Shown in pieces: positions 56,771 through 64,000 of a stretch of DNA of 64,000 nucleotides; position 1 is the first letter of the stretch, and every line of letters begins with the position of its first letter. The DNA lies in the NCBI RefSeq assembly GCF_000004195.4, contig NC_030685.2:54884016-54948015 (forward strand), read 5' to 3'. The notes beneath the pieces are model-generated. The model did no database searches, had not been told where the DNA came from, and was given only the letters and a program-made list of their open reading frames with translations. A program made the position numbers and the translations under genes. Source of the DNA: Xenopus tropicalis. Its lineage: Eukaryota > Chordata > Amphibia > Anura > Pipidae.

Positions 56771-56839
56771 GCAAATTTGGATAAGGAAGGGTTAAAGAGA
56801 CGCTGTGAAAACATTTCAGTTTCTGTGACAAAAAGTCAC

Positions 56840-56925
56840 ATGATTTTATGGATTTGGATTTGGTTCTGTCAGAGGCACAAATCTGAATCTTGCTAAAAAA
56901 AAGGCTGAATTCGTGCATCCCTAGT
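56840..56925. repeat. Right-hand fragment of a TAGGGATGCACCGAA hAT MITE
   Basis: GGATTTGGATTTGGTTCTG, AAATCTGAATCTTGCT and a terminal GAATTCGTGCATCCCTAG match the right ends of 5647-5874 and 25940-26181. Confidence 0.6.
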
Positions 56926-57798
56926 CTCTGTAAAGAACTTTATATAATGCTATGCAATTAATGATACTTAACTGAAGACTGACATTCATGCTACTACTTA
57001 TAAGTAATCAGACAATTCATGTAAAACTGCTGCTGACTGGAGACTTGGAATTGTATTACATCAACATCATTGCACTGCCTCCCAATGCCATCATCACCCC
57101 CCCACCCCCACCAGACATTATCATCCCGGCCTCGTAGTCTGACTTTCTCTGCTGGGAAAGGTAACAATTGTAGCTATGGGACATCACTACCAATAACCCA
57201 GAAATATTGTAAAGAGAACCACGTTAAATCATCAGCACAGCAGCTCCAGAGCTGCTTTAAGGTACCAGAGGGTAAAGATTTCATTTAGTCTGGTGTGATC
57301 TTTATTAATAAACCCCAAAAACACCAAGGTGACTTGTTGTAACATGTCCAACTTGGTTTATCCATTAATACAGAGTATTCTTTGTGTATCTATTAATACA
57401 GTTGTACTTGAAGAACGAGAAATCCTGACCTTCTTTCTTATTATATCCTGTTATGTAGCACCTATTACACAACTGTTAAAATATTACTTGACATCTGTAA
57501 GATTGTAAGTGTGAGGTACCAGTGAATTAAGTTCTAGGGCTGCCAGTTTGTTTTGTGATGTGTGAACTGATCCAATGTGCAATACATATTTTAAGCATAA
57601 AAAGGTTATTCAGATATGGCTAGTCTTAATTCATGTGGTATGTGCAATCCAATTGCTTCATATGACTTGTTTGAATAACTTATATGAGGCTCGGACTGCT
57701 AAATCTTTTCAATTTTTGTTTTAGAGTGAATCCTCCTTAACTTCCAGAAAAAAGGAATCTTATGCATGATGAAGAGCTAGAAAGTGGAAACATCCAAA

Positions 57799-58575
57799 AT
57801 GCATCTAGAAGACCATTTGAACAGATTCTTGGAATTGCTGCTTAAAAGAGGACTTTTGCTATTACTGTTCCATTTTAAAATCATTGCCACTTGCCCAAAG
57901 AGCTGTCAGTGCTCTGACATTGATGGAGCCACAGTTGTTCACTGTAGCTCCAGAGATCTGGAAGAAATCCCTATAGACCTCCCAATGGACACAGTATCCC
58001 TAAAACTGGATGCCAATAAGATCCATCAAGTGCCAAACAATGCATTTAAGGACCTGAACTATCTCCAAGAGTTGGACCTGTCTAGGAATTCGATTGAGAA
58101 AATAGATTTGGCAGCTTTTAAAGGGGTGTCAGAAGGTCTGAAGCTGTTGGATTTATCTGGAAATCAGATTCACAGTATTCCTAAGGAAGCCCTGGCTAAA
58201 CTTAGAGCCAAAATTCGGCTTTCCAATAACCCATGGCATTGTGATTGCAGCCTTCAAGAGATGCTGAGGGAACTAATATTAGACCCAGACACAGTTAATG
58301 AAATTTCCTGCCAGACATCTGTTCAGGAAGAATATGTTGGGAAGCCCTTGATCCAGGTTTTAGACTCTGGCATAAACTTTTGCAACATTCATAACAAAAC
58401 CACTGATGTTGCTATGTTTATTACAATGTTTGGTTGGTTTGCAATGGTGATAACCTATGTAGTGTACTATGTGAGACACAACCAAGAGGATGCTAGGAGG
58501 CACCTGGAGTACCTCAAGTCCTTGCCCAGTACCCAGATAGCCAAAGACTTTGATACTATCAGCACTGTGCTTTAA
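57799..58575 (+). CDS. lrrc3: LRRC3-family leucine-rich-repeat membrane protein
   Basis: One coding exon of 258 residues, opened by an acceptor (TTTGTTTTAG near 57724) 5' of the ATG, so a 5' UTR exon is spliced on. Order of parts: signal peptide about 1-31 (LLLKRGLLLLLF core); N-terminal cap CPKSCQCS with further Cys; three leucine-rich repeats (VSLKLDANKIHQVPNNAF, LQELDLSRNSIEKIDLAAF, LKLLDLSGNQIHSIPKEAL); C-terminal cap NPWHCDCSLQEMLREL with later Cys; one transmembrane helix at about 204-225 (FITMFGWFAMVITYVVYYV); and a cytosolic tail with RHNQEDARRHLEYLKSLPS and a C-terminal TISTVL. Length and layout match LRRC3/LRRC3B. The repeat and cap sequences look closer to LRRC3 (LKLDANKI, AKIRLSNNP), while the TISTVL end resembles LRRC3B, so the exact paralogue is uncertain. 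Function poorly known; cell-surface. The upstream in-frame GTG at 57784 is not a start. Confidence 0.9.
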   Translation: MHLEDHLNRFLELLLKRGLLLLLFHFKIIATCPKSCQCSDIDGATVVHCSSRDLEEIPIDLPMDTVSLKLDANKIHQVPNNAFKDLNYLQELDLSRNSIEKIDLAAFKGVSEGLKLLDLSGNQIHSIPKEALAKLRAKIRLSNNPWHCDCSLQEMLRELILDPDTVNEISCQTSVQEEYVGKPLIQVLDSGINFCNIHNKTTDVAMFITMFGWFAMVITYVVYYVRHNQEDARRHLEYLKSLPSTQIAKDFDTISTVL

Positions 58576-59140
58576 ATATGGATAACTTCAGGCGAAACAG
58601 TTCTTTTGCCAATTGCAGCAGTAATTTAATGGGACAAACAGAATTACATAACAGGCTAACTGTAGCAGGACTTTTCAATTTTAAATATTGAATTCAATAT
58701 TTATAACATTTGTTAATGAGTAAAGTGTTGGGGTTAAATTTATTGTATTCATATGGTTTATAGGCCTATAAGCATATGTTATTAGACCTGTTAAAAGTTA
58801 CTTTCAAAGTTACTTCAGTATGCCATTGGATGACAACATTGGGTATATATGGGTTGATGCAGTAAAAGATTGCATTATTGTTATTTGCTGCCTAAATCAG
58901 TTACCGGGTGCATTCTTAGGACTTGTCTTGGCTCCAAATATCTACGGGGACCTGAGATTTTGGTATTGCATATTGCAATAGAAATATGGATGTAATCTGT
59001 CCAACTATTTACCCCAGTGTTAACACATTTGTGTATTATACAAAGAATATATACTACAGTACAAAGCAAAGCATTTTACCTGTCCACTGAAACACTTTGT
59101 CTTCCCTTTGGGAAACAAATATTTGGTATTCTATGAAGTA

Positions 59141-59146
59141 AATAAA
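59141..59146 (+). promoter_or_regulatory. lrrc3: Polyadenylation signal AATAAA of the LRRC3-family gene
   Basis: The first clear AATAAA after the stop codon (GAAGTAAATAAAGTAAAGAG), about 565 bases downstream. Other AATAAA words occur further on, so the 3' UTR may be longer. Confidence 0.5.
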
Positions 59147-59149
59147 GTA

Positions 59150-61610
59150 AAGAGTCTTCACTGACCAAAAGTTATAAAATGATTGCCAGAAAACAGAAAC
59201 AGTTTCTGTGCTTTCAGAAAGAGGCATTTCTGAGATATAAAACAGGGCCTAATCTCATGGGATTGAAAATGCTTTACTTGGAACCTATAGGATTTTTATT
59301 AGGTCAGTGGTTGTAAAGAAAAATTAGACTTGGATTCATTGGAATACTTGCCCCCAAATGGCAGCATTTACATTAAATGCCTTCTGCATGATTGCTCCAC
59401 CCTGATGGATCACATATTTCAGGGAAGTAAATGGCAGGTCCAATCACTGCTGTCTGAGGACCTCCCATCCTCAAAAATGGAAACATCAATAATACAGATT
59501 TTTAAGCTAACTGCAGTTGGTAAGATTGCATTGTATTCAGTTAAAAACAACTAAATTGAGCAACCATATCCTTCTGGGCATGACCAGCCTAAGTGACTGA
59601 CTGTAGTAGGCCATTGCGGAGTAAAATTAAATGTTGTTTATTTTCTATTGGATAGTCTGCACTGGAGTTTAGTCCATCAATATGACTTCATGGAATTTAA
59701 TAGGGCAACTTACCTTCTCTGTGTGCTCACTGGCCTGTGCACGTCCACTTTCAGGTACATGGAGTAGCATACCTGGGGGTCCCTCCTTCCTGCAGTGGCA
59801 ATTTTCAATTGAATTGCATTAGGATGCCTTATTTTTTAAGTGGAATCTCTGCCTCGTTACCCTGATCAGTGAGGATATGCACTAATACTGTGTTATTAAT
59901 TTTAACAGGACTACATGCCCTGTGGGCATGTCTGTAGACCTTTCTCGCTGAAAATTATTTTGCCAGAAAAATCTTGTTCTTGCAACTTAACCCTAATAGT
60001 TCCACTTCACAAGCTTTTCCTGATCTATTCATATTGCACGTGCAGTTATATATATTATAATGAGGCAGGCACTTGGCTTTACACCATGGAAATGTTCCAC
60101 CTATTACTAAGGGTATTATCACTACCTGCACAAAAACGTATAAAGTAAACTTTGAAAATGTTGCCATAATTGGGCCCCCACTATAGTTCTTGTTAAGAAC
60201 AAGATCCAGGGCATTTACCACCACCTGATGATGGCCCTGAAACACAGGTATCTCTTATAAATTATTATAAGTACATAACATGCCAAGATGCAACTAATAA
60301 ACATAGCAATCACTAATCACCCATTCATACCTTACCCCAAACTCTTAACCAATTTACAGTGCCTATGGTTTATGATGTTGAGCTGAAAAGTGATAAAAGT
60401 TCGGGGCAGAAATAATGACCTGTGGGCAATTTAAGATTTTCGCCTGATTTTCCTAATCCACTTATTTGATACATATACATAAGCCTGTGGAGTGGCCTGT
60501 GGAATAAGTGTCTGATTGCGCAAAACAGTTGTGCTGGGGCCCCATACATTTGCCAGTGGTCTACCAATTAAACTGAAAATTACAATAATGGGTGACCTGG
60601 TTGCTGTGTAAAAAAAGGGGCGAAAGAAGAGCACTCTTCTGCATTTAATCACTTTTGCTTTCTAAGGAGGGGTTTATGGGTTGTTGCTTCAGCAGCATTT
60701 TAAAAAAATAAACAATTTGTACATTGACCTCCTCATGAAGAAATGTTCTCTTATCCTTTTTTTAGTGTAAGCTTTTCTAGAATGTATGTCACTCATTGTA
60801 GTGCTCTTTGAACAAAGCAGATCACAGGACACTGGAAAGAGCAATGTATGTAAAAATATCAGCCAACTTCAGAAGAAAGACGCAGACAAGGCTTTGTTGT
60901 GCCCTTTCATAAAATAGCACATGATGAAATGCCTTAACTTATGTTTTATTTTTGAGAAAAATAATAAAATAGCCATTACATTTATCTGATTTCTTGTTGA
61001 GTTTACTAACCTGAACCAGAGGAGACCACTTATACTTCTTTGTCAAATCACCATAAAATGTAGCTAGGATAATAATACATCCAATAACATTTTTAGTGTT
61101 TATTAATAGGTTTATTACTGTCTGCCATAGTTACACTCCAGTTCAACACTTAACTTCTGTGCCAGAGAATATTGTTACAGATATAAGAATTCAGTTGAAA
61201 TTACTGAATGAAAACCACCATGGTTTAAATAGATCTTTGGATCCTTGGAGCTTTCAGATGTAAGGAAATTACAACAAAAAATCACTAACTAACTAAATCT
61301 CATTACCAGTTTTAATGAGCACCATGTATATTAGCATTCTGACCGCGCGTATTTACTAGTAGGCAGGATGCAAAGTAAACATTATAAATAAACATTGAGT
61401 CTTCGAATACGATGACAAAATAGTGTTTGATTTGGGTCACTAGACATTGAGGACACTGAAAGTCAGAGCATGCTATCCGAGCACTGAAAGTCAGCAGATA
61501 TTGAGAGCTTGAGCATAACAAACAGAAATTCAATGCAAAGCAATTGGAAACCTTGACTAGTAAGATTTCACCTTGAATTTTGGTGAGGTTTTTAAGACCT
61601 CACCTACAGG
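59150..61610. other. Downstream non-coding stretch
   Basis: No exon or RNA gene supported. It may include an extended 3' UTR. The short frames at 59330-59554 and 59955-60245 lack similarity to proteins I know. Confidence 0.45.
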
Positions 61611-61614
61611 TATA

Positions 61615-61740
61615 CTGTAAGTACAATAGAATTTGTTCAGAGAAGGGTAACTAAGATGGCTCATACTCTAAATAATCAAGACTGTCAGGAAAGGTTTTAA
61701 GACCTTCATATGTTTCACTTAGAGACAGGACAGCTCAGTG
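61615..61740 (+). repeat. Possible short LINE (CR1/L2-type) ORF2 C-terminal relic
   Basis: The frame gives FVQRRVTKMAHTLNNQDCQE followed by RF, a stop, and DLHMFHLETG. This is a weak match to the CR1/L2 block [11 protein letters not shown]...ERLxxLGLFSLE. Very short and decayed. Confidence 0.3.
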
Positions 61741-63370
61741 AACAGATCAATTTGTGCCGTATTTCAATCTGGTGTCGCCCTTGGTACTAGACCCCCAGCT
61801 GTACAGTCTGTGCATGCTCTGATTGCCAAAATGGGGGGTACCTCCCTCCTTTTTGGTAGTGGGACATGGCTAGAACAGGGTATAAAATTAGATCATTTTA
61901 AGGGCTAAATTTTAACATATTTAACTGGTGTCAGCAGCTCTCCATTTTCGACTTTCAGTCACTCTGGTTTCTAGAGCCAAAATATTGGGCAGCTGCATAC
62001 ATGGAATTTTAATGCTTAGCTTCTTAAATCATTAATAAATGATCCAGGTCTATTAATGGGTAATGTTTTCCAAAACACTCTTTTTATCAGTTGATGTTTT
62101 TGTTTTAGGGAATAAACAGGCTTTCCAATAAAATACTGTTATTTTGAAATTACTTTCTGCTTGCACATTATTCCCAAGTGCTTTAACATTCTAACCTTTA
62201 CAATTAAACATGGAGCTTGTATAGTAAAAGCTTATTGAAAGCATAAGACAGTGTAATTATTACCTGCAGTCACAATATTCTTACCCAACACCCATTTACT
62301 AAGATGCAGCCAGCACAGATAGTTCCAGAAATGGCTGTTTCTGCTGTGCACTAGCAGTAATTAGTGGCACTGGGTACACTAAGTACTGACTTCTATGATG
62401 GCAGTAAAACAGATTTCTAGATTATATATATATGTGGAATGCGCACACTGCTAATGGATTTATTTGCTGCTCAATACAGCAATATAGTGTGGCTACTTCT
62501 ACTGAGCTGTGAGGGGGCAAGTTCTGCTTGCAAAAAAGTATTTACGAGACATAAGAATTGCTAAGGAGTTTATTCAGTTTTATCTACTGTGCTGTAAAAC
62601 TTTCACATTTTAAGTGGTAGTACTGGATTATCAGCAAGAATAACGGATATAAAACTGCCTTAATGGAATAAATGGGGTCGAGAGAGTCCATTCGGAATAA
62701 GTGCAAGTAATAAAAGAAGTGCCTCAGTGGTCTCTATTATGGTCTGTCCTATGATTGCTTGTAATATTGATGCAAAACTGTATTGAGCTTCTGACAGAGC
62801 TGGTATAGCTTAGTTAGAGGACCTGGCCAAGATGTACCAATGGTATTTAATCCAAAATACTTCATGCAGGGCAAAGCAAATAACTTGAAAAACAGAAAAC
62901 CCTCAAAAAAGTGTTTTGTCCTGGAAAATATCTCTCTCTTAAAAGCCGCAAGTGGGACTGGATAAAGCCTGTGAAGCCAGTGGTTTCGTTTTGTCAAATT
63001 CTCTCCTATGAAAGCTAATGGTGGGGGAGGTTCAAGCCCAGTAAGATTACCATGCAGGGAGGTGCCAGCCTATGAAAATGACCAGAAGTAAATATTTAGC
63101 ACCATATGGGTTTATTTCTGTAGCTAAGTTAGAGGACCTGACCAGACATTCCAATGTACATGTAAGGCAACACAAATAACTGATGGAGTAGTAGAGGCAA
63201 AGAAAGTGTATTTTTATTCCTTATGATCATACAATAAAGGGTGGTATTGTATAACTGGATTCATCCGAAACAATTTTAGGCATTAATTACTTTGCTTTAA
63301 ATTTCTTTGCTGGCTCAAAATGTAGAGAAACAAAGAGTTTCCAGAAACTCCTGAAATGATGCAGTATGGC
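61741..63370. other. Non-coding stretch with an imperfect local duplication
   Basis: No gene recognised. A block around 62806-62890 (TTAGTTAGAGGACCTGGCCA, CCAATG, GCAAATAACT) recurs about 315 bases on at 63121-63185 (TAAGTTAGAGGACCTGACCA, CCAATG, CACAAATAACT). A TATATA run lies at 62424-62434. Confidence 0.4.
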
Positions 63371-63384
63371 TGCCACTTTGCAGA

Positions 63385-64000
63385 GTTATTTGACAAAATT
63401 GGAAAACTGGGCAGCAAAAAGAAAATGAGGTTCAATGTGGACAAGTGCAAAGTTATGCACGGTGGTAGAAATAATATAAATGCAAGTTATATACAAAATG
63501 GCAGTGTGTTGGGGGATCCTTAATGGAGAAGGATTTGGGGTTTTTGTAGATAACAAGTTGTCAAATTCCAGGCAGTGTCATTCTGTGGCTACTAAAGCAA
63601 ATAAAGTGCTGTCTTTATAGGTCCCTGGTAAGGCCTCACCTTGAGTATGCAGTGCAGTTTTGGGCTCCAGTCCTTAAAAAGGATATTAATGAGCTGGAGA
63701 GAGTGCAGAGACGTGCAACTAAACTGGTAAAGGGGATGGAAAATGTAAGCAATAAGATTAGACTGTCACGTTGGGGTTGTTTTCTCTGGAATCCTCTAGA
63801 GAATTTGCACCAATGGATAATGGACTGAGTTTACGAAGAGGAACCATGAGTGTTTGGACTTTTTTTCTGTGTTCTCTGGAAAAAGGGCGCTTGCGAGGGG
63901 ACATGATTACTCTGAGTATAGGTTATGAGTGCTGGGTTTACTTGGAAGTGTTGAACGAGATGGACTCTGGTCTTTTTCAACCCTATGTAACTATGTAACT
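63385..64000 (+). mobile_element. Rearranged CR1-type LINE fragment running to the window edge
   Basis: The + strand encodes [20 protein letters not shown] then [52 protein letters not shown] and [19 protein letters not shown], almost matching the 12585-15632 element. There is a stop near 63523, a deletion between KANKVL and LYRSL (63610-63616), and foreign sequence from about 63775 to 63870. It ends with a CR1 3' tail (TTTTTCAACCCTATGTAACT). The element may end just beyond the window. Confidence 0.8.

Noticed and set aside
57784..57798. GTG at 57784 as the start of the LRRC3-family protein (METSKMHLED)
   Set aside because: It is not an ATG. The next in-frame ATG at 57799 gives the usual 258-residue length.

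Overview
This is vertebrate nuclear DNA, almost certainly from a clawed frog (Xenopus). It has split genes with GT-AG introns and AATAAA signals. Dispersed repeats occupy a large part of it, including families I recognise from memory as typical of Xenopus: elements starting CAGGTATGGGACC, TAGGGATGCACCGAA, CAGTGTCGGACTGG and TTTAAAGGAGAAGGAAAGG, plus CR1 LINEs, Penelope-like elements and Tc1 transposons. No search was run, so the species is an inference.

Three protein genes can be reconstructed on the + strand. (1) rpe (7880-19731, six coding exons) encodes a 228-residue ribulose-5-phosphate 3-epimerase of the pentose phosphate pathway. (2) dbr1 (24591-34128, eight coding exons) encodes a 534-residue intron-lariat debranching enzyme. 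(3) An LRRC3-family gene (57799-58575, one coding exon) encodes a 258-residue type I membrane protein with three leucine-rich repeats. A fourth gene, on the - strand, is seen only as two good internal exons (2259-2327 and 3530-3684) and a probable first exon ending at 7302. It appears to share a CpG-rich, NRF1-containing bidirectional promoter with rpe. I could not identify its product. rpe and dbr1 are housekeeping metabolic and RNA-processing genes lying head to tail; I see no functional linkage between them and the LRRC3-family gene.

Layout: 1-7.3 kb holds the 3' part of the unknown - strand gene, with MITEs in its introns. 7.3-20.2 kb is rpe; its 8.5-kb first intron carries two CR1 copies, a Penelope-derived insertion and several MITEs, and intron 5 carries a 392-bp foldback MITE. 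20.3-24 kb holds a Penelope endonuclease fragment, the likely dbr1 promoter and a 1-kb minisatellite. 24.6-34.5 kb is dbr1. 34.9-40.6 kb is a repeat cluster including a hAT element and a dead Tc1 element with a nested hairpin MITE. 40.6-57.7 kb is a gene-poor stretch with MITEs, a Penelope reverse-transcriptase relic (48.6-49.4 kb), two minisatellites and a complete 1.17-kb hAT-type element. 57.7-59.2 kb is the LRRC3-family gene. 59.2-64 kb is non-coding and ends in a rearranged CR1 fragment.

The strongest unusual observations are: insertions whose target-site duplications can be read exactly; a hammerhead-ribozyme-like motif beside the Penelope relic; a two-strand-open minisatellite upstream of dbr1; sequence similarity between the rpe and dbr1 promoter regions; and NRF1 palindromes carried by a dispersed MITE.
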